A stretch of 64,000 bases of DNA from Bradyrhizobium sp. BR 10289 (GCF_019455385.1 NZ_JACOFR010000023.1:1-64000), one strand, 5' to 3'; counted from the stretch's first letter, positions 19,501 through 27,770 are shown. Made by a program: numbers and translations. Notes: generated by a model from the sequence alone, not told the origin.

Positions 19501-21768
19501 CAGGTCCGCCATCAGTTGAACCAGGGAACCGAATCTGGTTGCGGATTCTCTCGCCAATTCGAGAGCCCTCGATATCCCTTCGACGGGTAAATCGGCTACT
19601 CCGAGAGCCGTCGCCCGCTCGAGTAGCGGCCCGATGGCTTCACCGTTGGTTTCGAGCGCCTGCTTGGAGCAAATTCCGTCGACCTGCAGTTCGAGATCGT
19701 GGGCTCTTATGCAGCGATCGACCCAATCGTCTAGCGACTTGCGGGCCGATTCGCCGGTCGCGAGGGTGAGCAACTTCTCCTCCACGTCCGCTGGGGCTGC
19801 GGGCAGATCGAAAACGACCCTCGCGGCCGCGGAGGCGTCGGCCGGCGAATTTAGGCCGTCCCACGACGCCGCGCTGGCGAGTGCCTCGACGTGCTGCAGA
19901 AGCTGCCTCAGCGCGGTGCCCCAACCCGCCACGACCTCAATGGCCTTGGTCCGATCGAAGCGGTTTAGATTGAGGTTGCCGACGCCGCGCCAAGGCTGAT
20001 GCTTCGGCTCGGCGGCGGCCCCCATTGCCACCGCCCAGTCGTCCAAGGCCTTGCCGAGTCCGACTAGTTCGGCGAGCTTGAATCGATCGATGCCCAACGG
20101 CTCCGGAAAGCGGAACTCCGTCGTCGGTTTTGGAGGTGCTGGCTCCAGACCGGCTCTGGTGAAGTCACCCCAAAGAACCTGATGAATGCTGAGGCCGGTA
20201 GCGCCGGCCGGGCTGTTGATCAGACTCGCATATTCGGTGAGACGCTGACGCGCCTGGCGAAGAGCTTCGCGGGCGCTCTCGACTTCCTGGACGTTCGCGG
20301 CGCTGCGCGGGGTTTCCATGCGCTCGCGTATCGATTTGAGGACCGACGCCTTCGAAGCTTTTGCCGAGTGCACCTCGAGGCAATAGAGGCCGAGGCCCAT
20401 ATGATCGAGCCGGTCCTTGACCACCTTCAGCGCGGCCATCTTTTCGGAGACGAACAAGACCGTCTTGCCGTGCCAAAGCGCGTTGGCGATGATGTTGGTG
20501 ATCGCCTGCGACTTGCCGGTGCCCGGCGGCCCCTGGATGACGAGGTTCTTTCCGCTTGTGGCGTCGATCACGGCGCTGAGCTGCGAGGCGTCGGCCTCGA
20601 TGACCAACGCGGGAGCTTGAGACTCGAGCTCTGGCTGGTCGACGTCGTAGACCGCAGCGACGTTGTCGCCGTGCTCGCCGGCGACGTCGCCGTAGACTTG
20701 CCCCAGCAATTCGTGAGACTCGGGACGGGAGTCGGCCGGCCATCGAGCCGAGTCGAGATCGCTCCACATCGCCTGCCGGGCAAAAGAAAAGAGCCCCACG
20801 GTCGCGAAGCGCCGAACCTTCCATCGAGGTTTGTTGGTGAGGCAGGCGGCTACGCCCGAAAGATAGGCTTCAATTCCAGCCTCGGGATCGTACTCGGGCA
20901 GATCGATCGCGAAACGCTTCAGCTTTTCGCGAAGCGCGACATTGCTCGCTTCGTCGTCATCCCGTCCGGCGATGGAATAGACGTACTCGCCGCTCGCGAT
21001 GCGCTTCTCCATATTGACGGGCAACAAGACGAGCGGCGCGTACGCTGGATCACTCGAATCGTCCTGTTCGTACCATTCGAGGAAGCCGACCGCGAAGTAT
21101 AGCGCGCTGAGGCCGGCATCCTCCTGGAGCGCCCGCGCGGCACTGTGGATGCTGGCTAGTTTCGGCTCCAGGCGATCCGGGAAAAAGAGTGTCTGCAGAG
21201 TGTTGTCTGCATGGTGCTTTTGCGCGGAGCGTTTGGACGGTGGCAGATCGTAAGATGGGTCTATTCCGAGTTCCCGGGCTCTCGCTTTAGCATCAGTCGC
21301 GACCCGCCATTCCGGCATCCCAAGCTTCGCCCTCACACGATCGCGCAGCGCCCTTTCAGCGACTTTATCCTTCGTGCGACGGCGGTTACCAGCAGCGCGA
21401 CGCGCATCTTCAGCGGCCAGCCAGTCGGGATCAGTTTCCTTAGCCGTCTTCAGAGCGGCTCGGAATTCGTCCGTCTCCTCGTCCCGAGGGACCTGCTCGG
21501 CCGGCGGAATTGGAATGACATCGAGAGATTTGCCCGAGGCCAAGGCTCCGATCAGAAGCGCCAAATCCTCATCGACGATGCGGACATGCTTTGCCGATGT
21601 CTCCGAATGACGAAAGTTCAGCATAGCGTTGCGCATGCTGAGGTCGATCAGCTTATCTCGGGCTTTGCGGACGCCTTCTCGCACCAACTCGGCGATACCG
21701 GAAATACCCTCACTGGAACCGGTCGAGCGAGAAGAGTTTTCGCGGTTAGTTTGACCGAACGTCGTCAT
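16573..21768 (-). CDS. DUF4011 - SF1 helicase - Vsr-like endonuclease (Hhe-type)
   Basis: The product is 1731 residues. Residues ~36-56 (ARDKLIDLSMRNAMLNF) start a DUF4011 domain. A split SF1B (Upf1-like) helicase follows: GPPGTGKS with K419, VIDEASQMRPEDA with D1334-E1335, then GDPEQLPP, a YRS block, NVQGDERDVI, and LNVLFTRAKRK. Several hundred residues between Walker A and B form a long insertion rich in helices. The C-terminal ~130 residues look like a Vsr/REase_MTES nuclease (GVECDGATYH with D1673; DRDRLRQDVL; WSTDWYRD). The DUF4011-helicase-Vsr layout corresponds to the Hhe antiphage protein of published defence surveys. I infer a single-protein DNA-targeting defence enzyme. Confidence 0.8.
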   Translation of the reverse strand: MTTFGQTNRENSSRSTGSSEGISGIAELVREGVRKARDKLIDLSMRNAMLNFRHSETSAKHVRIVDEDLALLIGALASGKSLDVIPIPPAEQVPRDEETDEFRAALKTAKETDPDWLAAEDARRAAGNRRRTKDKVAERALRDRVRAKLGMPEWRVATDAKARARELGIDPSYDLPPSKRSAQKHHADNTLQTLFFPDRLEPKLASIHSAARALQEDAGLSALYFAVGFLEWYEQDDSSDPAYAPLVLLPVNMEKRIASGEYVYSIAGRDDDEASNVALREKLKRFAIDLPEYDPEAGIEAYLSGVAACLTNKPRWKVRRFATVGLFSFARQAMWSDLDSARWPADSRPESHELLGQVYGDVAGEHGDNVAAVYDVDQPELESQAPALVIEADASQLSAVIDATSGKNLVIQGPPGTGKSQAITNIIANALWHGKTVLFVSEKMAALKVVKDRLDHMGLGLYCLEVHSAKASKASVLKSIRERMETPRSAANVQEVESAREALRQARQRLTEYASLINSPAGATGLSIHQVLWGDFTRAGLEPAPPKPTTEFRFPEPLGIDRFKLAELVGLGKALDDWAVAMGAAAEPKHQPWRGVGNLNLNRFDRTKAIEVVAGWGTALRQLLQHVEALASAASWDGLNSPADASAAARVVFDLPAAPADVEEKLLTLATGESARKSLDDWVDRCIRAHDLELQVDGICSKQALETNGEAIGPLLERATALGVADLPVEGISRALELARESATRFGSLVQLMADLLSAAKRDPNAPSDVKSEAMAAGYLLVVPKIRQDNLRYRSQALTAETAIDDLAAAHELAGEVKSAATEASFSEQATTRLADSIPSVAELRRAAGTFRSTGFFGKIFGGEWRAARAVCRQTFPDEPKLPPIDAAKRLIAAALWKDRLQRLEECAEAKAAAGRHWKGAETPFERLIEVSEWMRSVQKVTPPGESGARELRRLAFEGGPDEFAMLVRFAEAAGSLNLVDAFQTAFAARSTICADADRYESRASALDSIVATSQQFGIQPSQPVASLQKALQMQTEAKVLRQQMAADVMATNACASIAAGYELERAGRVRATTRFVEGVQSIQLPPSVARYLLQEGYGDRSSGLKRTAEGLKAAIADVDRAAGEADDLLKLRPEEWCGGPWRTLPIRTLLQKCERASQAPDALEKQIALLSTELEAASLGLSDLIRCWPTEGLRYSGVSRAIEAAFYRSAAEKLMREHPVLTRHAGNTHEQVRKRFQDLDREILQLNRKMVAAQLRARSIPPGRRAGSTRDYTDNEMLTHQTGLQQPRIALRRLFSNAGNAIRAYTPCVMMSPMSVAQYLEPGRHSFDLLVIDEASQMRPEDALGAMLRCRQAVIVGDPEQLPPTDFFSASDDPSDEKVEDAPEESILELGRRCWHPMRMLEVHYRSRHQSLIAYSNREFYGERLLVYPSPVLDDPDYGVSCRKIDGDYEVGQGRNPREAQAIVEEAAELMRTRADRSIGIVAMNQAQRDLIETLMDERATSDPDVQAYREKWADSLEDFFVKNLENVQGDERDVILISTVYGPTAEGVFRQNFGPLNRAYGHRRLNVLFTRAKRKLTVFTSLDPGRIVADGNRRGVRVLKEFLEYADRGTFTPGRGTGEEPGSDFERWFLTRLKAANYEAHPQVGVAGYRIDIGVVHPNKPGSYILGVECDGATYHSSKSARDRDRLRQDVLEGLNWTIYRIWSTDWYRDPEREFNRLIERIERLSAPA

Positions 21769-22526
21769 GAGCCGGAACTGCCACCTGAACTGAGTCGCCA
21801 GGCATGCCGTCTCGTTCTTCCTGAATTTGCCGACGCCCGGCCCCTCAGAACAAGCTATGCCCCCTTGATTTCGCTTGCATATTGCCTCGCGGACAACCGG
21901 CTCGCAAGCAAAACAAGACCCTCTTTAGTTCAATGATGGCAACGCGTTTCGCGCTGCAACCGGCCAAAAGATATGTGCGGAAGCGTTTGAGCGGTCCTCA
22001 CGCTCCGCCTGCGTTGACCGCAGGCGAAAAACTGCGAACAGCGCATGTCTAGCAACTATTGATCGGACACCACCTCCTCTGGCTTGTCGGCCTCTATGGA
22101 ATTCAGCATCTGGCTAAGATCGACTTTCTTGCGCCCTGCCCATTCGAGGAGATTGCCGGGCGATAAGTGGGATCAGCGCGCCCACGTTTAACACGACGCG
22201 TCAATCGTTTCGTAATCGGTGGAGTGGGTCCCATCGTCGCGCATCTCGGGTTCGGCGCCGATTACGCGATAGAGAGAGCAAAAGTGGTGGTGTATCCCAT
22301 ATCCGAACCGTAGGAATCGGGGATCGGCGCGGTCACAGAGTCGCCGTCGAGTTCGACCTCGGAACGGGATTCGAGACCATGCAGTCCGCTTTCTTCATCG
22401 ACCAGCGCAATGGCGCCTGTTTCAGAAGATCGGTCTCGTAGGCCGCCCTCAACATTGGTATCCACACCATTCGCCTTGCGGGATTACGGGATAGCTCATA
22501 CACGGTGGCCCCTTGGGAAACGTCAC
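21769..22526. other. Intergenic region with a gene remnant
   Basis: About 760 bases between the divergently read DUF4011-helicase and HEPN genes, with no complete gene. The part next to 21768 must carry the helicase promoter. A short coding-looking remnant lies at 22056-22172 on the minus strand. Confidence 0.5.
22056..22172 (-). pseudogene. Possible C-terminal gene remnant
   Basis: A 38-codon minus-strand frame reads like a real protein C-terminus (SPGNLLEWAGRKKVDLSQ, then an acidic tail) and ends at TAG. It has no start codon and is preceded at once by TGA. I do not recognise the family; the reading as a remnant rests only on composition. Confidence 0.3.
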
Positions 22527-23402
22527 ATGGCAATTCACCGATTCGAGACGACTGCCCGCTTTGTGTGCCCGAAGTGCAAGCGCGCTGTGTCGGACAATGT
22601 GGAAGTTCCGGAACCGAGCTATGAAGCTGAGCGCGCAACCGACCCCGGCGCCGAAGGCCCGGTTGAGATAACGTGTCCGAAATGTAAGACTGTGTTCAAC
22701 GGGTATTGCTTCAACACCGTAAGCGATTGTGAGATCACGCTCGATGACCACGGCGACACGATCGTCGAAACTGAGATCGCGCGATACGCCGGGAACGACG
22801 AGGACTGGTTCGACTTCGATACGTCCGACCATCCGGAGGCGGTATTTAATGACTCGTATCACCACACCGGCGATCTGCTGACTGAGCACGGCGGTGAAGG
22901 CGCCCATCTCGTCAACCGGATGGTTTTCTCACACAATATAGGCGCTCTCGAATCCTACCTCTCCGACACTCTGATCAACCTGGTGTCTAATGACGCGGCG
23001 GCGATGAATCGCCTCCTCGCCAAAGACAAAGAGCTGAAGGAAAAGAAATTCACCCTCGCCGAGATCGCAAGTGAGAAAGAGCTAGTCCGTGCAGAGGTGC
23101 TCGGACACTTGCGATCGATTGTTTATCACAATATCCCAAGAGTGCGCGCGCTCTACCAAATTGCTGCGGATATCGACCTGTTTGAGCTCCTCGGCGACGA
23201 CAAGGACAAGCTATTCAAGGCCATTGAGTACCGGCACGACTGCGTCCATCGGAACGGTCGCGACAGCAAAGGCTACCGGCTTGAGGTATTCAGTAAGGCT
23301 TACGTCCGGGAGACGGCCGACTTAATGAGGAGGCTGGTCGCAAGGGTGGAGGGAAAGCTCTACGGTTTTGAACCGGATTCCGACGACTTCCTGCCGTTCT
23401 GA
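22527..23402 (+). CDS. Zinc-ribbon protein with C-terminal HEPN-like domain
   Basis: The product is 291 residues. Two CPKC knuckles (C14/C17 and C50/C53) form an N-terminal zinc ribbon. The C-terminal ~150 residues are helical and contain R236-HDCV-H241 followed by RNG, which fits the Rx4-6H signature of HEPN ribonucleases. HEPN domains are common RNA-cutting effectors in abortive infection and toxin systems. ATG 22527 is chosen because it directly precedes the zinc ribbon; the frame is open to 22410. It stands alone between the DUF4011-helicase and the convergent DUF2235 gene. The role is inferred from the motif. Confidence 0.6.
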   Translation: MAIHRFETTARFVCPKCKRAVSDNVEVPEPSYEAERATDPGAEGPVEITCPKCKTVFNGYCFNTVSDCEITLDDHGDTIVETEIARYAGNDEDWFDFDTSDHPEAVFNDSYHHTGDLLTEHGGEGAHLVNRMVFSHNIGALESYLSDTLINLVSNDAAAMNRLLAKDKELKEKKFTLAEIASEKELVRAEVLGHLRSIVYHNIPRVRALYQIAADIDLFELLGDDKDKLFKAIEYRHDCVHRNGRDSKGYRLEVFSKAYVRETADLMRRLVARVEGKLYGFEPDSDDFLPF

Positions 23403-23473
23403 CTGAGTCACCTGATAAGGCGGCTTATCCCTCTACGATCGTCAATAGCCACACTTGAGCCGCCCTTGGCGAC

Positions 23474-24907
23474 CTACGAGCAATCGCCTGTGGGGAGTGC
23501 GGTATAATATTGCTTTACTTTCGTGTGGCCACGCAAGTTCGGCGGTCGATAGTCCGTGCGCTGGTAATAGTGTTGAACGCCGCCGGGCGCAGCGAAGCGC
23601 GCAAGGACGCTTGAATGCAAGATCGCTTCGTCTTGGACTTGGCGCAGGCCCTCAGCCCATTTGAATCGCCCGCGGAGGTAACCTGGTTCGCGTTCGTCGT
23701 GCTGCGGACCGAGCGGGTCCGGATTCAGCGTCATGTACCGGCCGTCGACCTTGATGCCGAAGCCGTCGGGCGTCGTGCCGTCAGGCAGGTTCTTGGCTGC
23801 GTGCACCATCCATCCCAAGGAGATGTCCGACAGGCGCGCCTCGTTTTCGGGGTAGCTGCCACCGATGTCCGAGTGGTTTCCGGCGAACCAGACCTGTTGC
23901 AGCCAGTCCGGGTATTCATCTGGACGCTGCGGCCCCTTGTTGTGCGATCCGCCCCACGGCACGCGCGCGAAGTCAGCACGGTTCTCGTCGATTGCCAAGG
24001 CGTGGCGGGCGTACCAGACCGCGTTGTTCAGGTGTAGGTCGTAGAACTTCATCTTGGGCGAAGCCAGATGCAGCGTCCGCCAGAATGAAAAGCCGGGCAG
24101 ACCGACGGCGTACTTCAGATGGGTCGCGACGTATCCGATGCCCGCCGCGACCGCCGCGCCGGCGACGGTCCACAGGAATGTGGGGAGGAAGGGAAACAGG
24201 AAGAACGACTGCAGGTAGCTCAATGCAGCGATCAGGACCGCCGATGCGCCGACCAGCGCCGCGGAGAGCGCGTAGCTGCCGAGGGACGCCACCGTGTCGA
24301 AAACCCCGATGAAGAACGGCACCGCGTTGGACGCGCCATCGGCGTCGCTGCCGTACTGCTGGCGAAACCGCTTCGCCAGCGCCTCGCGCTGCGGCAGGTA
24401 TTCGGTATCTTTCGGCGAGCTGACGTGCTGATAGACCTTCTTCACGGCCTCACGGGCGATGCGCGTCGTCGTGCCGACGTCGCGTTTGAGCGGCGTGCCG
24501 TCGGCCATCATTGTCGGCACCCCGCACTGCCCCAGGACGGCCGCAAGGCACCGGACGGTGTAGGCGCCTCGACTGAAACCGAACAGGAAGATCCGGTCGC
24601 CAGGCTCCCACATCCGGATGATGGCGGCGTAGCAGTCGATGATGTTGGTGGTGATGCCGAGCCCCGTCGCCTGGCTGGCGACGTTGTGCAGCCAGCGGTA
24701 GGCGCGAGTGACGAACAACGCGCCGCCCGGCGGCCGTGAACCGAGCCCCGCGTCGTAGAACGCAAGCTGCTCGTGCGGATCGATCGCGGTGTCGGGGCCG
24801 CAGCGGGTCGCCCGGTAGAGCTTGTAGATGTTGGAGCGGTTCTCGTCCGGACGAAGGCCGCCGGCCTGGCCGGTACCGTCCGAGAAGATCAAAATATTCT
24901 TTGGCAT
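23474..24907 (-). CDS. DUF2235 alpha/beta hydrolase (Tle1-like phospholipase fold)
   Basis: The product is 477 residues. The N-terminus (KNILIFSDGTGQ...SNIYKLYRA) and the nucleophile elbow GFSRGAYT (S112) are hallmarks of DUF2235, the fold of type VI lipase Tle1. Two hydrophobic stretches around residues 205-265 look like membrane helices. Later conserved blocks follow (WFAGNHSDIGGSYPENE, which could supply the acid/His). ATG 24907 is preferred over 24985 because the domain starts there. It lies 179 bases downstream of the E1-like gene on the same strand, so it might be a fifth gene of the UBL operon. A membrane-acting effector is possible but unproven. Confidence 0.75.
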   Translation of the reverse strand: MPKNILIFSDGTGQAGGLRPDENRSNIYKLYRATRCGPDTAIDPHEQLAFYDAGLGSRPPGGALFVTRAYRWLHNVASQATGLGITTNIIDCYAAIIRMWEPGDRIFLFGFSRGAYTVRCLAAVLGQCGVPTMMADGTPLKRDVGTTTRIAREAVKKVYQHVSSPKDTEYLPQREALAKRFRQQYGSDADGASNAVPFFIGVFDTVASLGSYALSAALVGASAVLIAALSYLQSFFLFPFLPTFLWTVAGAAVAAGIGYVATHLKYAVGLPGFSFWRTLHLASPKMKFYDLHLNNAVWYARHALAIDENRADFARVPWGGSHNKGPQRPDEYPDWLQQVWFAGNHSDIGGSYPENEARLSDISLGWMVHAAKNLPDGTTPDGFGIKVDGRYMTLNPDPLGPQHDEREPGYLRGRFKWAEGLRQVQDEAILHSSVLARFAAPGGVQHYYQRTDYRPPNLRGHTKVKQYYTALPTGDCS

Positions 24908-25086
24908 GTCGGCCTCGCCGGTCAGCGCGTGAAAACAAACGAAGGATACGCAGTCGAACAATTGGCGGCAAAACTCAGGCAGCACGTGGTCTTCGGTGCC
25001 CTCGGTTCATCTCCGAGTGACGTCGGCGTCGTCCATCGTGTAGCGGCCCGGCGGCGCCGTCTGGTAGATGCCTAAGGCGCGACGCG

Positions 25087-26424
25087 TCAGAAACCGGCCG
25101 TGATATCCCACAACGAGGCGAACACCGCCTTCAACTCCGGGTCGCCGCAGAATTCGCAGCGATTGCGTCGTCCCCTGAGCCTGCGTACCGGAGTCGGCGG
25201 CCGCCATGGATCCAAGTGCAGATAGTTGGTGGGCGGCAAATCGTTCGTCGACAGGCTCCGCATCAGGTCGATCACCATCAGGCATCCGGCCAGGCTGGAC
25301 ACGAAGGCGAAGGGAGCCAGGGCCTGTCTGCCGCCCGCCGTTGTCACTGGCGCGGAGCCGCAGCGCGCCTTTGCCAGGCTGTCCATCGACTTGCCGAAAA
25401 AGGCGGCGGCCGGCTCGCCGAAATTGCGGGACAGTTCGGCAGCCATGTCCTCATCCACGGTTCTCCGCTTTACCTGATCGAGCGTCAGGCCGAGCAGCTG
25501 CGCGATGTCGCGCTCGCGCGCATCCTCCTCCGGGATGTGAGGGTAGATGCATGACAGGCAGGCGTTCGCGGTCGGCTGCCGGTGATGGTGCGCGACGACG
25601 GCCGTTACCTCGGTAGTCGAAGCATCGAAAACCTCAAGCGGCATGTCGCCCTGGATCGAACGCCGCGCTGGGCGGCTGTCAACCGTGACGAAGACCCGCC
25701 GGATCCGCCCGCGTTGCAGCAGAAGATCGTGAAACGTTCCGACGAACGACTCTAACACCGTTTCGCCGAGCACAGCGCGCGCGACCAACCGCTCCGCCTT
25801 GGGCTTGCCGACATCGTCGCCCTTGTAGAAGAAGCAGCGGTTCAGATTGCCGTCCGAGACGTTCTTGCCATCGACGACGGTGAGGGCGCCGGAGGTCTGC
25901 ACGGCTTGTAGAGCCCACAAAAACGCGGTCCCGACGCCGCCGCAGCCGGCCAGTGCGTCATCGTCGAATACGATCGGTGCATGGCCGTCTGGAATGCCGA
26001 GCGCGCGGAAATCGACGCCGAACGGATCGGGGAAGGACCTCCCGATAGCGCGCGCGATGACCACGCCCGCGGCATAGCACGCGCAGATTCGCTCGTTGAA
26101 CCTCGGAACCGTCGACCATTCAGGCCGCACTATCCCACCGCCGACGGTCAATCCGTCGCGGAGCATCGAGGCGGTCATCTTGACCGGCGCGCCTGTCGAT
26201 GCCGGGCCGCCGACCGTGATCTCAATGTCCGGGTTTGCATCGGCGTCGACCAGCTGAAGCGTCTTCCCGATCAGTTCCGATAAATCCGCGGCGAAGGCCG
26301 CGCCTGCGGGATCGGCGACGATGACGGCGACCTTGGTCTGCAACTTCTCGGCAGCCTCCTCCTCATCGATGCCGAGCAGGCTGGCCAAAGCCTTACGATT
26401 TTCTTCGGTGGCGTTCAGCATCAT
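25087..26424 (-). CDS. E1-like ThiF-family activating enzyme of a UBL conjugation operon (BilD-like)
   Basis: The product is 445 residues. The central ThiF/E1 Rossmann domain shows GCGGVGTAF, then TVVDGKNVSDGNLNR (acidic residue plus N-x-NR adenylation motif), and a DVGKPKAERL block. Two CxxC pairs (CLSC and CEFC, the latter near the C-terminus) probably bind zinc. A cysteine in AKARCGSAP is a candidate for the UBL thioester. The N-terminal ~130 residues are unrecognised. Its ATG (26424) overlaps the JAB gene stop, so translation is coupled. I infer that it adenylates the UBL encoded three genes upstream and passes it to the E2. Confidence 0.8.
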   Translation of the reverse strand: MMLNATEENRKALASLLGIDEEEAAEKLQTKVAVIVADPAGAAFAADLSELIGKTLQLVDADANPDIEITVGGPASTGAPVKMTASMLRDGLTVGGGIVRPEWSTVPRFNERICACYAAGVVIARAIGRSFPDPFGVDFRALGIPDGHAPIVFDDDALAGCGGVGTAFLWALQAVQTSGALTVVDGKNVSDGNLNRCFFYKGDDVGKPKAERLVARAVLGETVLESFVGTFHDLLLQRGRIRRVFVTVDSRPARRSIQGDMPLEVFDASTTEVTAVVAHHHRQPTANACLSCIYPHIPEEDARERDIAQLLGLTLDQVKRRTVDEDMAAELSRNFGEPAAAFFGKSMDSLAKARCGSAPVTTAGGRQALAPFAFVSSLAGCLMVIDLMRSLSTNDLPPTNYLHLDPWRPPTPVRRLRGRRNRCEFCGDPELKAVFASLWDITAGF

Positions 26425-26882
26425 GCGAGTTCCACGGTATGCAGGACTTCCTCGTCCGGAACCTCGATCCACCTGTCGTCGTCGGAGAGACGGTAGATCG
26501 CGGTTTGATCCATGAAGTTAGCGACCGTGCTGCCGGCGCCGAAGCGGGGGACGACAAACGATAAAGCGCCGCGATGGCGAACGATCGCCCATTCGTCGTC
26601 CGCTTCGGAATGGAAGGCCCTGCCGGGATGAGAATGCACCTGCGCCGTGACGTGCAGGCGGGTGCGTCGCAGGTGCCCCATCAAATCCTTCATCGCCGCC
26701 GAGGGGATCCGAAAGAAATCCTTGTCGGCGATCTGATCGGGCCGGTACGCCTCCGCAATACGCTCCGCACCGCGGGGCCCGCTGCCCAGCCACAACACGA
26801 CGGCTTCGCATTTCTCGGCGCCGCCGCGTCGCAGAATGTCGATCGTGCGTGCGACGATTTCCCTAGGGACGAGGAGCGTCAT
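26421..26882 (-). CDS. JAB/JAMM isopeptidase of a UBL operon (BilC-like)
   Basis: The product is 153 residues. The metalloprotease motif HSHPGRAFHSEAD supplies the two histidines and a downstream aspartate of a JAMM zinc site, with a glutamate in KCEAVVLWLG. Such enzymes trim the C-terminal tail of a ubiquitin-like protein or remove it from targets. Its start overlaps the E2 stop and its stop overlaps the E1 start. The spacing between HxHP and the serine is shorter than in the classic JAMM consensus. Confidence 0.8.
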   Translation of the reverse strand: MTLLVPREIVARTIDILRRGGAEKCEAVVLWLGSGPRGAERIAEAYRPDQIADKDFFRIPSAAMKDLMGHLRRTRLHVTAQVHSHPGRAFHSEADDEWAIVRHRGALSFVVPRFGAGSTVANFMDQTAIYRLSDDDRWIEVPDEEVLHTVELA

Positions 26883-27319
26883 GCGCCAACGATCTTGCGC
26901 AGCGCGCGGGAAATCTGGGTGACGATGCCGAGAATGTTCATGCCGTCCTCGCCGCGGTAGGTGTCCCAGACTTCGCTACGATGACTTGAATGGGTGTGGT
27001 ATTCGCGCACCCCGCGCATGCAGATAAACGGACGCCCGGTCTGCTCATGCGCCGATTGATTGAAGATCGAGCCAGCGAGCGGCTGCACTTCCGCCTCGGT
27101 CAGGAACGCGCCCTCAGGCGACAAAAGCGCGACCGAGGGAGGCGCCTCGTTCCAGCCCCCGCAATCGAGGCGGAGGCGAAGCGACCGCTTCGCCTCGATT
27201 GTGAGATCGAGCACCGGAAATACCGCCGACCAAAGCCTCCACCCCTTGATCCGGAGGTAGTCCGGCGTCAGCAGCGCGACCTCGGCGTCGAACTTGGCCT
27301 TAGAGGCTGCCGGATGCAC
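26879..27319 (-). CDS. E2-like UBL-conjugating protein (BilB-like)
   Basis: I place the start at GTG 27319, which overlaps the end of the UBL gene, giving 146 residues; there is no ATG at a sensible place. The middle shows E2-fold-like features (WRLWSAVFPVLDLTIE strands, a PPSVALLSPEGAFL loop) and a conserved block with C100 in RPFICMRG followed by EYHTHSSHRSEVWD. C100 is the best candidate for the E2 thioester cysteine; C53 is the other cysteine. Position in the operon (second, between UBL and JAB) matches BilB. The start codon is the least certain part. Confidence 0.65.
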   Translation of the reverse strand: MHPAASKAKFDAEVALLTPDYLRIKGWRLWSAVFPVLDLTIEAKRSLRLRLDCGGWNEAPPSVALLSPEGAFLTEAEVQPLAGSIFNQSAHEQTGRPFICMRGVREYHTHSSHRSEVWDTYRGEDGMNILGIVTQISRALRKIVGA

Positions 27320-27620
27320 CGCCGCCCCCTTCCGGCTTGTGCCATTCGATCTCGACGATGCCATGCAGATCGTTCTCGGCGAAGGTCTTGGAAGGATCGA
27401 TCGGGCGATTTTCGACCTCCGCCACCCAGTCTGCGGTGTTGGTGAGTTCGAGCTTGATCTTCGCACGCTCGAGGACGTGAGCGACGACTTCGCCACGATA
27501 GGAGCGGTTGTAGTCGTTGGCGTCTGGATAGAATCCACTGGGCGTGATGACGGCCACCGCGATCGGCTTGTCATCGTGATGGTGGCCAGCGCGTTCAGTG
27601 TCGTGTTCGAGAACCGTCAT
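27300..27620 (-). CDS. Ubiquitin-like (beta-grasp) protein with processable tail (BilA-like)
   Basis: The product is 106 residues. It is short, with beta-rich composition and no cysteine. It ends in four glycines (98-101) followed by a five-residue extension ASGSL. A GG plus a short tail is expected of a UBL precursor that a JAB protease trims. GGAG lies 6 bases before ATG 27620. It is the first gene of the UBL-E2-JAB-E1 operon. The beta-grasp fold is inferred from size, tail and operon, not from strong sequence similarity. Confidence 0.65.
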   Translation of the reverse strand: MTVLEHDTERAGHHHDDKPIAVAVITPSGFYPDANDYNRSYRGEVVAHVLERAKIKLELTNTADWVAEVENRPIDPSKTFAENDLHGIVEIEWHKPEGGGGASGSL

Positions 27621-27674
27621 GGCTATCTCCAGCGGAGGGTTGATTCCCTAGACATTAATACTAACTGGGAATAC

Positions 27675-27714
27675 TGTCAACTTGGTACCCCATCTTGATG
27701 TCAACTTGGTTGAC
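27675..27714. promoter_or_regulatory. Repeated operator candidate between the divergent UBL and XRE operons
   Basis: TGTCAACTTGGT occurs twice as a direct repeat (27675-27686 and 27699-27710). The second copy extends into the inverted repeat GTCAA-CTTGG-TTGAC (27700-27714). It sits in the 150-base gap between the starts at 27620 and 27771. It is a natural binding site for the neighbouring XRE regulator, which could then control both operons. Confidence 0.55.
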
Positions 27715-27770
27715 TTCGCCCCGCGAATGCGGGACGATTCGGCTACCGACCGCCCACCGCAAAAATTGAG

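Noticed and set aside
27320..27574. Upstream extension of the E2-like frame
   Set aside because: It runs inside the UBL gene in another frame and is Ser/Thr/Arg-rich, unlike the E2 part.
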